A stretch of 64,000 bases of DNA from NCBI RefSeq assembly GCF_014334115.1, contig NZ_CP060494.1, positions 1,332,501-1,396,500 on the forward strand, written 5' to 3'. Both the position numbers and the translations under genes were made by a program. The stretch comes from Sphingosinithalassobacter sp. CS137. GTDB taxonomy: Bacteria; Pseudomonadota; Alphaproteobacteria; Sphingomonadales; Sphingomonadaceae. This document shows, piece after piece, positions 1-8,446 of the stretch; position 1 is the first letter of the stretch; each line of letters starts with the position of its first letter. Below the pieces are notes generated by a model. It was not told the DNA's origin and did no database searches. It was given only the letters and a program-made list of their open reading frames with translations.

Positions 1-1446
1 AATCGCCCCCCCGAATCGCTGCGGAATCAGGTCCGCAGCGCCGTGATCTGGCGCTCGGGCACCCAGATTCTCGGTCAGATGATCACCTGGGCCTCCACGT
101 TCCTCGTGATTCGAATCCTCTCGCCCAGCGATTACGGCCTCTTCGCCATGACTCAGGTCGTGCTGGTCCTGCTCAACATGCTGAACGGCTATGGCCTGGC
201 CAGCGCGCTCATCCAGCGGCGCGAGGCGGGGCGGCACGCGCAGCGTCAGCTCTTCGGGCTGCTGCTGCTGCTCAATCTTGCGCTCGCGCTCGCCCAGGTC
301 GCGCTCGCTCCCCTCGCCGCCGCTTATTATCGCCAGCCGATCGTCGCCGATCTGCTGCGCGTGCAGGCGCTGCTCTATCTGGCGACTCCGTTCATCGCCC
401 TTCCCTATGCGCTGCTGGCGCGCGCGATGGACTTCAAGAAGCAGGCGCAGGTGAATCTCGTCTCGGCCGTCGCCGGCGCGGTCGCCGCGCTCGCGGGCGC
501 GCTCGCGGGGCTGGGCGTCTGGACGCTCGTGCTCGCGCCGATCGTGCTGTTCGGGGTGCGGGCGCTGGGCATGACGATCGCGGCGCGCACGCTGATGTGG
601 CCCAGCTTCGATTTCCGCGGCGCGGGCGACATGATTCGATTCGGCGGCATCATGGCGACCGGGCAGATCTTCTGGTTCCTCCAGAGCCAGGCCGATGTGT
701 TCATCGCCGGGCGGGTGTTCGATCCGCACCTGCTGGGCATCTATACGACCAGCCTGTTCCTCGCGCAGATCTTCGTCGCCAAATTCGTGCCGCCGCTCAA
801 CGAAGTCGCCTTCTCGGCCTATTCCCGGATGCAGGAGGATCGCCGCGCCGCCGCCGGCGCCTTCACCACGGCGGCGCGGCTGGTGATGCTCGTCGGCATG
901 CCCTTCTATCTCGGCCTCGCCGCCACCGCCGAGCCGCTGGTGCTCACGGTGCTGGGCGAAAAGTGGCGCGAGGCGATTCCCGTCGTCCATCTGCTGGCAC
1001 TCGCGATGCCGTTCATGACGCTCCAGGTGCTGTTCGCGCCGGCCAGCGACGCCTGCGGCCGGCCGGGCGTGGCGGCGCGCAACGCGATGATCGGCGCGAT
1101 CCTGCTTCCGCTCGCCTTCCTCGCTGGCCTGCATTGGGGATTGCTCGGCCTCGCCGCAGCGTGGCTCGTCGCCTATCCGGTCTTTCTGGCGATCACTGCC
1201 TGGCGCACGCTGCCGGTGATCGGCGTTCGGCCGCGGGCGCTGATCGAAGCGGTGGCGCCGCCGGTGCTCGCCGCGCTCGCGATGGCGGCGGTCGTCGTAC
1301 TGCTCGATTCCGTGCTGCCGCCGATGGCGACGCCGGCGCATCTCGCGCTGCTCGCCGCCGCCGGCGCCGCCGCCTATTGCGCCGCGCTGCTGGTTTTCGC
1401 GCGCGCGATGGTGAAGGAAATGGTCGCGCTGATCCGCAACCGCTGA
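1..1446 (+). CDS. Polysaccharide/lipopolysaccharide flippase (MOP/Wzx-like), 5' partial
   Basis: The reading frame is open from base 1 with no stop before the GTG at 43, and the residues before that GTG look like a normal N-terminus of this family, so the true start probably lies upstream of the window. The rest is almost wholly hydrophobic, with about 12-14 predicted membrane spans, and resembles the oligosaccharide flippases that move undecaprenyl-linked glycans across the inner membrane. The Gly-Thr-Gln and Trp-Ala-Ser-Thr-Phe-Leu-Val-Ile-Arg region in the first helix is typical. Its substrate cannot be told. The gene stops 3 bp before the convergent CBS gene ends. Confidence 0.85.
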   Translation, partial: NRPPESLRNQVRSAVIWRSGTQILGQMITWASTFLVIRILSPSDYGLFAMTQVVLVLLNMLNGYGLASALIQRREAGRHAQRQLFGLLLLLNLALALAQVALAPLAAAYYRQPIVADLLRVQALLYLATPFIALPYALLARAMDFKKQAQVNLVSAVAGAVAALAGALAGLGVWTLVLAPIVLFGVRALGMTIAARTLMWPSFDFRGAGDMIRFGGIMATGQIFWFLQSQADVFIAGRVFDPHLLGIYTTSLFLAQIFVAKFVPPLNEVAFSAYSRMQEDRRAAAGAFTTAARLVMLVGMPFYLGLAATAEPLVLTVLGEKWREAIPVVHLLALAMPFMTLQVLFAPASDACGRPGVAARNAMIGAILLPLAFLAGLHWGLLGLAAAWLVAYPVFLAITAWRTLPVIGVRPRALIEAVAPPVLAALAMAAVVVLLDSVLPPMATPAHLALLAAAGAAAYCAALLVFARAMVKEMVALIRNR

Positions 1447-1449
1447 GGC

Positions 1450-1878
1450 TCAGGCCTGCTGGATATAGTCGCGCATCGCCGCCGCTTCGGACTGGATCTT
1501 CTCGATCCGGTATTTCACCAGATCGCCGATCGAGACGAAGCCGACCATCCGGCCCGAATCGACCACCGGCAGGTGGCGGATGCGCCGGCGGGTCATCAGC
1601 GAAAGTGCGTCGAGCGCGTCTTCCTGCGAAGCGACGGTAATCGCCGGGGCGGTCATCACGTCGCGGACCGGGCGATCGAGCGTCGCCGCGCCGTCGCGTT
1701 CGAGGCAATAGATCACGTCGCGTTCGGAAAAGATCCCGACGACTCCCGCGCCGTCCATCACCGGGACTGCGCCGATCCGCCGCGACGCAAGCAACGCGAC
1801 GGCTTCCCTGACGGTCCGATCACCGGCGATCGAGACCACATCGTGCCCCTTCCCGCCCAGGATTGCCGCGATGGTCAT
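1450..1878 (-). CDS. Two-CBS-domain protein
   Basis: A 142-aa soluble protein made of two CBS motifs, roughly residues 8-60 and 72-130. The first contains a GAVPVMDGAGVVGIFSERD stretch and the second RHLPVVDSGRMVGFVSIGD; both are standard adenosine-nucleotide-binding loop patterns. No catalytic domain is attached. Stand-alone CBS pairs usually sense AMP/ATP or act as regulatory subunits, and the specific partner is unknown. Convergent with the flippase, with no room for a separate terminator. Confidence 0.9.
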   Translation of the reverse strand: MTIAAILGGKGHDVVSIAGDRTVREAVALLASRRIGAVPVMDGAGVVGIFSERDVIYCLERDGAATLDRPVRDVMTAPAITVASQEDALDALSLMTRRRIRHLPVVDSGRMVGFVSIGDLVKYRIEKIQSEAAAMRDYIQQA

Positions 1879-1944
1879 CGCCCGTGCTCCTCAATCCGTG
1901 GTTAGGTGATTGAGGATTCCACGTTTCTGGCCCAATTGCAAAAC

Positions 1945-2244
1945 ATGACCGAACGCGAACCGAACCTCGACGATCCGGAGTATGCCGCTTTCGCATGGGG
2001 CCGATTTCGCCGCATTCTCCGCTGGATGGCGTTTGCCGCCGCGCTGGCGGCCGCGGTTTCCGTGGCGGCGCTGTGGTGGTCGCTGGGCGAACTCACTCTC
2101 CATACGGTGATCGCCACGATCCTCGGCGTCTTCTTCACCGTGATGCTCACCGCCGCGCTGATGGGGCTGATGTTCCTCAGCTCCGGCTCGGGCCACGACG
2201 CGCGGGTCGAGGATCCGCTTGCCGGCGAAGTCGACATCGACTGA
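1945..2244 (+). CDS. Small membrane protein, unknown function
   Basis: About 99 aa. The ATG at 1945 is preferred because the following acidic stretch (TEREPNLDDPEYAAFAW) looks like a natural N-terminus; an in-frame GTG at 1906 would add 13 residues. Neither start has a clear ribosome binding site. Two hydrophobic helices follow a basic RRILRW segment, then an acidic C-terminal tail (ARVEDPLAGEVDID). It resembles short sphingomonad membrane proteins without assigned function. Divergent from the CBS gene and convergent with the DUF4167 gene. Confidence 0.75.
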   Translation: MTEREPNLDDPEYAAFAWGRFRRILRWMAFAAALAAAVSVAALWWSLGELTLHTVIATILGVFFTVMLTAALMGLMFLSSGSGHDARVEDPLAGEVDID

Positions 2245-2257
2245 GACCCGAATCGAA

Positions 2258-2289
2258 AGCGCCGCCCCGGCAGGTACCGGAGCGGCGCT
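2258..2289. terminator. Bidirectional hairpin terminator
   Basis: AGCGCCGC (2258-2265) pairs with GCGGCGCT (2282-2289), and CCGG pairs with CCGG inside, around a 6-base loop. It lies exactly between two converging genes. A short T tract follows on the minus strand only, so it is best as terminator for the minus-strand reading. Confidence 0.55.
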
Positions 2290-2310
2290 GATGGTTCGAT
2301 CGGCAGGCGA

Positions 2311-3036
2311 TCAGGCGGCGGAGGTTACGTTCTCGCCATCGCCTTCCGCCTTGGGCTTGGCGGTGCGGCGGCGACGCGGCTTGGGCGCCTCCTCGCCATC
2401 CTCGGCACCCAGCGACGGCGGCAGCCGGTCGGCGTCGATGCCTGCGGGCGCTTCGGCCTCGGCGGCGTCGCGCTTCGGGCGGCCGCGGCGGCGCTTGGGC
2501 GCCTCTTCGGAGCCGGCTTCGTTGCGCTCGCTTTCGTCCGACTGGCCCTCGCGCTGTTCGGCGCCGTTGGCGTGGCCGTTGGCTCGGCCGTTGCGGCGTT
2601 CGCCACGCTCGGCGCGGTCGCCGCGCTCGTTCCGGTCTCCGCGATTGCCGCGCTCGTTGCGGTCGCCGCGCTCGTTGCGGTCGCCGCGATCCTCGTCGGC
2701 GCGCTGCTCGTCCTGGCGGCGGCCGTCGCCCTCCGCCTCATATTCCTCGTCCTCGTCGGAATCGTCGCGCTGGCGGCGGTTGTTTTCCTCGAAGCGGGCG
2801 CGGTTCTCGTTGAGCACGCGGAAATAATGGTCGGCGAACTGGAGATAATATTCCGAGTTCACGCGATCGCCCTGCATCTGCGCGTCGCGCGCGAGATTCT
2901 TGTACTTCTCGAGAAGCTGGGCGGCATTGCCGCGGGCGCGGTTGTCGATGCGATTGCCGTCTGCACCCCGGTTCGGGCTGTTCGGCGAGCGCTGCCCGCC
3001 ACGACCGCGCCGGCGGCCGGCCTGACGATTGTTCAT
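2311..3036 (-). CDS. DUF4167 domain protein
   Basis: 241 aa from the ATG at 3036 (a TTG one codon upstream is less likely). The N-terminal ~80 residues match DUF4167: an Arg/Gly-rich start, then the conserved part with NAAQLLEKYKNLARDA and YYLQFADHYFRVL. The rest is low-complexity and charged, with near-tandem Arg-Gly-Asp-Arg-Asn-Glu repeats around residues 110-150 and a Lys/Arg-rich end. The family is largely alphaproteobacterial and has no assigned biochemical role; the basic, disordered tail suggests nucleic-acid contact (inference). Confidence 0.88.
   Translation of the reverse strand: MNNRQAGRRRGRGGQRSPNSPNRGADGNRIDNRARGNAAQLLEKYKNLARDAQMQGDRVNSEYYLQFADHYFRVLNENRARFEENNRRQRDDSDEDEEYEAEGDGRRQDEQRADEDRGDRNERGDRNERGNRGDRNERGDRAERGERRNGRANGHANGAEQREGQSDESERNEAGSEEAPKRRRGRPKRDAAEAEAPAGIDADRLPPSLGAEDGEEAPKPRRRRTAKPKAEGDGENVTSAA
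2600..2700 (-). repeat. 18-bp tandem repeat inside the DUF4167 gene
   Basis: The plus-strand unit CGCTCGTTGCGGTCGCCG occurs at 2651-2668 and again at 2669-2686, with a degenerate copy at 2624-2641. It encodes the Arg-Gly-Asp-Arg-Asn-Glu repeats of the DUF4167 protein and is in frame, so copy number could change length without breaking the gene. Confidence 0.7.
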
Positions 3037-3295
3037 CAAGGTCTCGGTATCCTGTCTTTAATAGTCGGTCCGTCGGTGCATCAGCGATCCCGGATGCGAG
3101 TACTCCCGGCGGCGCGCGCAGCCTTGCTCCGCGCGATCCGCGTGCCATGGCCACCGGACTGCAGCGGCTCGCATGACATGGATTGGGCCAGCGCCCTGAT
3201 TTCAACAACTTGGTTGAAGGTGCCTGCCCCGAGGCCATCCTTAGCCCGCGCCGCACCAATCTCCAAGCGGAAATATGTGACCTTTTCCTTGCGGT

Positions 3296-4111
3296 TCAAG
3301 TCAGGATCACGGCGCGCGGCCGCCCGCCAAGGTCGAGGCGCACCTCGGCCGACAGCCCGGCCGTCCTGGCCAGCGCGCGCACCGCCTCGGCCTGGCCCGC
3401 GCCGATCTCGACCGCCGCAACTCCGCCCGCCGCCAGCAATCGCGGGATCTGCGGCACCAGAACGCGATAGGCGTCGAGGCCGTCCGCCCCGGCGAACAGC
3501 GCCTCGTGCGGCTCGTGCAGCCGGACGTTCTCGTCCAGCGCCTCGTCCGTCCCGATATAGGGCGGGTTGGCGAGCACCAGGTCGAACCGTGCGTCGATTC
3601 CCGCGGCCCAGTCGCCGCGGGCGAACCGCGCCCGCTCCGTCATGCCCAGCCGCGCCGCGTTGCGCCGCGCATAGGCGAGCACCGTGTCCGAGCGGTCGAT
3701 GCCCAGCCCCTGCGCGCCCGGCCATTGATCGAGCGCGGCGAGCAGCAGCGTTCCCGGCCCGGTCCCCAGGTCGAGCACGCGCGCCGGCGCCTGCTCGCCG
3801 AAATGCGCCACTGCCGCCTCGAGCAGCGTCTCGCTGTCGGGCCGCGGCACCAGCGCTCCGGGGCCCACTTCGACGTCGATCGTCCAGAAGGCGCGGCGGC
3901 CCAGGATATAAGCGATCGGTTCGCGCGCCAGCCGCCGAGCGACCAGCGGCTCGAACGCTGCCGGTGCCGGATCGCCCAGCCGGCCGAGCAGCAGCGCCTC
4001 GCGCTCCACGCCCAGCGCATGCGCCATCAGCAATTCGGCATCGAGCCGCGGCGTCCGGCTCACCGGCTCCAGCCGCCGCGCCGCTTCCGCAAGCGCGGCG
4101 CGCGCGGTCAT
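3296..4111 (-). CDS. prmC: Peptide chain release factor N5-glutamine methyltransferase
   Basis: 271 aa. The start is the ATG at 4111, which overlaps the upstream stop as ATGA; a GTG at 4117 is an alternative. It methylates the glutamine of the GGQ motif of RF1/RF2 with SAM, tuning peptide release. The class I SAM site LDLGTGPG lies near residue 113, and the NPPY motif that holds the target glutamine near residue 182. The N-terminal helical domain (PRLDAELLMAHAL) is typical of PrmC. Its substrate gene prfA lies two genes upstream in the same chain. Confidence 0.95.
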   Translation of the reverse strand: MTARAALAEAARRLEPVSRTPRLDAELLMAHALGVEREALLLGRLGDPAPAAFEPLVARRLAREPIAYILGRRAFWTIDVEVGPGALVPRPDSETLLEAAVAHFGEQAPARVLDLGTGPGTLLLAALDQWPGAQGLGIDRSDTVLAYARRNAARLGMTERARFARGDWAAGIDARFDLVLANPPYIGTDEALDENVRLHEPHEALFAGADGLDAYRVLVPQIPRLLAAGGVAAVEIGAGQAEAVRALARTAGLSAEVRLDLGGRPRAVILT

Positions 4112-4419
4112 TTCCACCCGTAGCTCGCGGCCCAGACGATCGCCGCATAGGCGCGCGCATCGAGTTCGGGCCAGCGCTCCTGCAATTCGGCCGCCGCCCA
4201 GTGCGCGGCTTCGTCGAGAGTCATCCGGTCCCAGTTCGGCTGCAACCGCGCCAGCTGGTCGAGCACCCGATCGAGCTGCGGCCGCACCTTCTCGGCGCGC
4301 TTCTTGCCCAGCTTGGCCTCGACGCGCGCGAAATCCTCCTGCGGAGTCGGCGTCAGGTCGAAGCCCAGGTGCAGCACCAGCGCGCGTGCCAGGTCGCTCT
4401 GTTTCTTTGCGAAGATCAT
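4108..4419 (-). CDS. Small unknown protein between prfA and prmC
   Basis: 103 aa. Overlaps prfA upstream and prmC downstream by ATGA junctions, so all three are probably translated in a coupled way. The sequence is soluble and helical, with a Lys/Arg-rich central helix ([22 protein letters not shown]) and many Trp residues in the C-terminal half. I do not recognise a family. Its position suggests a link with translation termination, but this is only context. Confidence 0.75.
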   Translation of the reverse strand: MIFAKKQSDLARALVLHLGFDLTPTPQEDFARVEAKLGKKRAEKVRPQLDRVLDQLARLQPNWDRMTLDEAAHWAAAELQERWPELDARAYAAIVWAASYGWK

Positions 4420-5492
4420 GCCGTGTCGAGCTGCGCCAGCCGCTCGGCCTCGTCCTCCGCGGTCAGAGCGCCGATCAGTTCGTCGAGTTCGCCCTCCAAT
4501 ATCTCGGGCAGCCGGTGCAGCGTCAGGTTGATGCGATGATCGGTCACGCGTCCCTGCGGGAAATTATAGGTGCGGATGCGCTCCGAACGGTCGCCGGAGC
4601 CGACCATCGACTTGCGCGCGCCCGCGCGTTCGTTCGCCTTGCGCTCGCGCTCGGTCTCGTAGAGCCGCGTGCGCAGCACCTTCATCGCCTTCTCGCGATT
4701 CTTGTGCTGCGAGCGCTGGTCCTGCTGCGTCACGACGATGCCGGTCGGCAGATGGGTGATGCGGATCGCGCTGTCGGTGGTGTTCACATGCTGGCCGCCC
4801 GCGCCCGACGAGCGATAGATGTCGATCCGCAGGTCCTTCTCCTCGATCTGCACGTCGACGTCCTCGGCTTCGGGGAGCACCGCCACCGTCGCCGCCGAGG
4901 TATGGATGCGCCCGCCCGATTCGGTCGCGGGCACGCGCTGCACGCGATGCACGCCGCTTTCGAACTTCAGCCGCGCGAACACCCCGCGTCCCTCGACCGA
5001 TGCGATCACTTCCTTGAACCCGCCCGCTTCGGACGGCGATGCGGAGATCAGCTCTACCTTCCACCCCCGGCTGTCGGCATAGCGCTGATACATGCGCAGC
5101 AGGTCGCCCGCGAACAGCGCCGCCTCGTCGCCGCCGGTCCCGGCGCGGATCTCGAGCATCGCCGGCCGCTCGTCGGCGGCGTCGCGCGGCAGCAGCGCCA
5201 GCGCCAGCCGGCGCTCGGCCTCGCCGAGCTGCGAGTCGTTCGCGTGCAATTCCTCCGAAGCCAGTGCCCGCAGCTCGGCGTCGCCGTCGCGCGTCATTGC
5301 CTTCAGGCTCTCCGCCTCGGCGCGCAGCCGCCGCACCTCGCCCGCCGCCTGCGCGACCGGCTCCAGCTCGGCATATTCCTTCGAAACCTCGACAAAGCGG
5401 TCGCCCGGCAAGTCGCCGGTCGCCATCATCGCCTGCAATTCGTCGCGCCGCGCCTCGATGGCGGCGATGCGATCGGCCGGAATGCGAATCAT
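4416..5492 (-). CDS. prfA: Peptide chain release factor 1
   Basis: 358 aa, normal RF1 length. The GGQ motif that triggers peptidyl-tRNA hydrolysis is at residues 232-234, and the PAT tripeptide that reads UAA/UAG is at 188-190, marking it as RF1 rather than RF2. The N-terminal helical domain covers about residues 1-100, and the C-terminal part carries the expected [14 protein letters not shown] stretch. Its start overlaps the hisS stop by ATGA. Confidence 0.97.
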   Translation of the reverse strand: MIRIPADRIAAIEARRDELQAMMATGDLPGDRFVEVSKEYAELEPVAQAAGEVRRLRAEAESLKAMTRDGDAELRALASEELHANDSQLGEAERRLALALLPRDAADERPAMLEIRAGTGGDEAALFAGDLLRMYQRYADSRGWKVELISASPSEAGGFKEVIASVEGRGVFARLKFESGVHRVQRVPATESGGRIHTSAATVAVLPEAEDVDVQIEEKDLRIDIYRSSGAGGQHVNTTDSAIRITHLPTGIVVTQQDQRSQHKNREKAMKVLRTRLYETERERKANERAGARKSMVGSGDRSERIRTYNFPQGRVTDHRINLTLHRLPEILEGELDELIGALTAEDEAERLAQLDTA

Positions 5493-6835
5493 CGCGGCTG
5501 CGCCTCGTCCCCCCGGCGCACCAGCCCGGCCTCGATCAGCCGCTCGCTCGCGTCGTCGCCCTCGGCGCGCAGCTCGGCTTCGATGACCATGTCGGCAACC
5601 ACCACCGCCAATCGGTCGAGCGGCACGCTCATCTGCTCGCCCGAGGCGAGGTCCTTCACTGCCGCCTCGCCGCGTTCCAGCTCGTCGTCGCCCAGGATCA
5701 CGGCAAAGCGCGCGCCCTGCGCATTGGCCTTCGCCATCCGCTTCTTCATGTTGCCGCGAAAGCCCATGTCGGCCGAGACCCCGGCGCGACGCAGCCCGGC
5801 GATCACCTCCTGCGCGCGCACCGCCGCCGCCTCGCCCATCGGCACCACCGCCGCGTCGATTTGCTCGGGCGCCGGTTCGCTCACCAGCATCGCCAGCCGC
5901 TCGATACCCGCCGCCCAGCCGATACCGGGCGTCGGCGGTCCACCGAGCTGTTCGATCAGCCCGTCATAGCGCCCGCCGGCCAGCACCGTGCCCTGCGCGC
6001 CCAGCCGATCGGTGACGAACTCGAACGCGGTATGGCGATAATAGTCGAGCCCGCGCACCAGCCGCGGATTGCGCGTCCATGCCACTCCCGCCGCGTCGAG
6101 CCCCGCCGTCACCGCCGCGAAGAAGCCGCGCGCCTCCGCGGTCAGAAACGCGTCGATGTCCGGCGCGCTGTCCGCCGCAGGCCGGTCGCGGGGATCCTTC
6201 GAATCGAGGATGCGCAGCGGATTCTTCTCCAGCCGCGCCAGGCTGTCCTCGGAAAGCTCGTCCTTGCGGCTCTCGAAATGCGCCACCAGCGCCGCCCGCC
6301 AGGCGTCGCGCGTCTCCACATCGCCCAGCGTGTTGAGCTGCAGCGTCACTTCGTCGCCGATGCCCAGCTCGTCGAGCAGCTGGCTCGCGAAGGTCAGCAG
6401 TTCGATCTCCGCCGCCGGCTCGCCTGCGCCCAGGATCTCGGCGTCAAGCTGGTGGAACTGGCGGAACCGGCCCTTCTGCGGCCGCTCGTAGCGAAACGCC
6501 GGCCCGCTCGTCACCAGCTTCATCGGCGCATGCTGCTGCCAGCCTTCGGTCAGATAGGCGCGCGCGATGCCCGCCGTGAACTCGGGCCGCAGCGTCAGCG
6601 AATCGCCGCCGCGGTCCTCGAAGCTGTACATCTCCTTCGAAACCACGTCGGTGGTCTCGCCCAGCGAGCGCGCGAAAACGGCGGTCGCCTCGAAGACGGG
6701 GACGTCGACTCGCTGGAAGGCGAACAGGCGCCGCACGCGCTCGAACGTCTCGAGCACGGCTGCGAAGCGCCGCTGCTCGTCTCCGAAAATATCCTGCGTG
6801 CCGCGAATGCGGTTGGGGGTTTCGATGCGTGCCAT
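5489..6835 (-). CDS. hisS: Histidyl-tRNA synthetase
   Basis: 448 aa class II aminoacyl-tRNA synthetase that charges tRNA-His. The histidine-site motif [15 protein letters not shown] is present in the middle of the protein, followed by [14 protein letters not shown] and the class II motif 3 region [14 protein letters not shown]. The C-terminal anticodon-binding domain follows (from about residue 340, with RRAGVSADM). First gene of the hisS-prfA-unknown-prmC chain. Confidence 0.96.
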   Translation of the reverse strand: MARIETPNRIRGTQDIFGDEQRRFAAVLETFERVRRLFAFQRVDVPVFEATAVFARSLGETTDVVSKEMYSFEDRGGDSLTLRPEFTAGIARAYLTEGWQQHAPMKLVTSGPAFRYERPQKGRFRQFHQLDAEILGAGEPAAEIELLTFASQLLDELGIGDEVTLQLNTLGDVETRDAWRAALVAHFESRKDELSEDSLARLEKNPLRILDSKDPRDRPAADSAPDIDAFLTAEARGFFAAVTAGLDAAGVAWTRNPRLVRGLDYYRHTAFEFVTDRLGAQGTVLAGGRYDGLIEQLGGPPTPGIGWAAGIERLAMLVSEPAPEQIDAAVVPMGEAAAVRAQEVIAGLRRAGVSADMGFRGNMKKRMAKANAQGARFAVILGDDELERGEAAVKDLASGEQMSVPLDRLAVVVADMVIEAELRAEGDDASERLIEAGLVRRGDEAQPR

Positions 6836-6937
6836 GAAGCCGCACCATCTAGGCGAGTGTCGCGCGAAGCGCCAGAACCTGCGTTGCCGTCTTGAACAGC
6901 GGGCCGCGTGCCGCTACTTCCCGGTCTCCGCGCTTGG

Positions 6938-7011
6938 GCGGGTATAGCACAATGGTAGTGCAGCAGCCTTCCAAGCTGAATACGCGGGTTCGATTCCCGC
7001 TACCCGCTCCA
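6938..7011 (+). tRNA. tRNA-Gly (anticodon TCC)
   Basis: Cloverleaf read by eye. The acceptor stem is GCGGGTA (6938-6944) with TACCCGC (7001-7007). The D arm is GCAC/GTGC around 6947-6961. The anticodon loop CTTCCAA (6968-6974) gives TCC. The T arm is GCGGG-TTCGATT-CCCGC (6984-7000). Discriminator T is followed by an encoded CCA (7009-7011). It lies 19 nt before hemW on the same strand and may share its transcript. Confidence 0.95.
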
Positions 7012-7030
7012 GCGCGGCCTTCCGCATCCC

Positions 7031-8188
7031 ATGGCGACGCACCCTTCCCCCGCTCCCGAGCCGCTGGCGCTCTACGTCCACTGGCCGTTCTGCGTCTCGA
7101 AATGCCCCTATTGCGACTTCAACAGCCATGTCCGCGAGCGTGTGGATCAGGCCGCGTGGCGCGAATCGCTGCTCGCCGATCTCGCGCATGAGGCGGCGCT
7201 GCTGCCCGGGCGGCGGCTCGGCTCGATCTTCTTCGGCGGCGGCACGCCGTCGCTGATGCCGCCCGAAACGGTCGCGGCGCTGATCGCCGCGGCGCAGCGT
7301 CACTGGAGCGTCGATTCGGGCATCGAGATCACGCTCGAAGCCAATCCCTCCTCGGTCGAGGCGGCGCGCTTCGCCGATCTCGCCGCCGCGGGGGTCAATC
7401 GGGTCTCGCTCGGGCTCCAGGCGCTCGACGATGATGCGCTCGCTTTCCTCGGCCGTGCGCACGGCGTGGCGGAGGGGCTCGCCGCGCTCGAAACCGCGCA
7501 GTCGGTGTTCGCCCGCACCAGCTTCGATCTGATCTACGCCCGCCCCGGCCAGTCGCTCGGCGCGTGGGAGGCGGAGCTCGCCCGCGCGCTCGCCTTCGGC
7601 ACCGAGCATCTGTCGCTCTATCAGCTCACCATCGAACCCGGCACGCGCTTCGCCACCCTCGCGGCACGGGGCGATCTGACCATTCCCGATCCCGATGCCG
7701 CGGCCGATCTGTTCGAAGCGACTCGCGCGATCACTGCCTCGGCGGGGCTCCCCGCCTATGAGATTTCGAACCACGCGCGCCCCGGCGCCGAAAGCCGGCA
7801 CAATCTCACTTATTGGCGCTATGGTGACTATGCAGGCGTTGGCCCGGGGGCGCACGGTCGCCGCACCGGGCTCGCCACCTTCCGGCGCAAGAAGCCCGAA
7901 AACTGGATGGCGGCGCTCGCCCGCAACGGACACGGCATCGAAACGGAAGAGCCGCTCGCTCCCCGCGACCGGGCGGTCGAGGCGCTGCTGATGGGGCTGC
8001 GGCTTGCTGAAGGCGTCGATCTCGCGCGGATCGCCGCGCTTGCGGGCGGCGCGGCTCCGATCGACGACGCCGCAGTGAACCGGCTCGTCGCGCAGCGCCT
8101 GCTCGCGCGCTCGGGCACGCGCCTCGCCGCTACCGATGCGGGAATGCCCGTGCTCGAAGCGATCCTCCGCGCGGTCGTCGACGGCTGA
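7031..8188 (+). CDS. hemW: Radical SAM heme chaperone HemW
   Basis: 385 aa. The radical-SAM cluster motif CxxxCxxC appears as FCVSKCPYCDF near residue 20, followed by FFGGGTPSLM and the GLQALDDDALAFLGRAH region typical of the HemN/HemW group. It lacks the N-terminal extension of genuine coproporphyrinogen dehydrogenase HemN, so heme delivery is the more likely role. In many alphaproteobacteria it sits next to rsmI/yraN, as here. It is followed by a repeat element and a convergent gene. Confidence 0.93.
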   Translation: MATHPSPAPEPLALYVHWPFCVSKCPYCDFNSHVRERVDQAAWRESLLADLAHEAALLPGRRLGSIFFGGGTPSLMPPETVAALIAAAQRHWSVDSGIEITLEANPSSVEAARFADLAAAGVNRVSLGLQALDDDALAFLGRAHGVAEGLAALETAQSVFARTSFDLIYARPGQSLGAWEAELARALAFGTEHLSLYQLTIEPGTRFATLAARGDLTIPDPDAAADLFEATRAITASAGLPAYEISNHARPGAESRHNLTYWRYGDYAGVGPGAHGRRTGLATFRRKKPENWMAALARNGHGIETEEPLAPRDRAVEALLMGLRLAEGVDLARIAALAGGAAPIDDAAVNRLVAQRLLARSGTRLAATDAGMPVLEAILRAVVDG

Positions 8189-8225
8189 CGGCCCGGCGGT
8201 GTGTTGCCGCGATTCGACGGCTGGC

Positions 8226-8355
8226 GAAAATCCGCTGTCCTACACCACCTGTTCCTGATACGTTCCGTTATCCTGCCGCCTCTCGCGCAGGCGCGCGCAG
8301 GCGCGCGCGGGCGGGCGCGCACCCGCGCGGAGGTGCGACCTTAGTGTGACCTTCG
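8226..8355 (+). repeat. Dispersed intergenic repeat, full copy 1
   Basis: Begins with GAAAATCCGCTGTCCTACA (core CGCTGTCCTACA at 8233-8244), continues with TATCCTGCC and a G/C-alternating stretch, and ends with CGCGCGGAGGTGCGACC and a second GACCTTCG. The order, spacing and both ends match the reverse complement of 40017-40140. It lies between the converging hemW and PBP-activator genes and has no reading frame of its own. Confidence 0.85.
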
Positions 8356-8392
8356 GGAGAAATGCGTGGGTTCGCGAGCGGCAGGCACGAAA

Positions 8393-8417
8393 CGGGGCGC
8401 GCCGATGGCCCGCCCCG
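8393..8417 (-). terminator. Hairpin terminator for the PBP-activator gene
   Basis: CGGGGCG (8393-8399) and CGCCCCG (8411-8417) form a stem. Read on the minus strand it is followed by GTTTCG, a short T tract, just after the stop of the minus-strand gene. Confidence 0.5.
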
Positions 8418-8446
8418 AATCATCGTTGCTTCGGCGAAGGCGGCGC

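Noticed and set aside
2572..4539. Long hydrophobic-looking plus-strand frame across DUF4167 and prmC
   Set aside because: The apparent hydrophobic repeats arise from the reverse complement of the Arg-Gly-Asp-Arg-Asn repeats. Both minus-strand genes have clear family motifs.
8226..8355. Repeat copy 1 as a CRISPR or terminator
   Set aside because: There is no regular unit with spacers, and the copies lie in different contexts, so neither interpretation fits.
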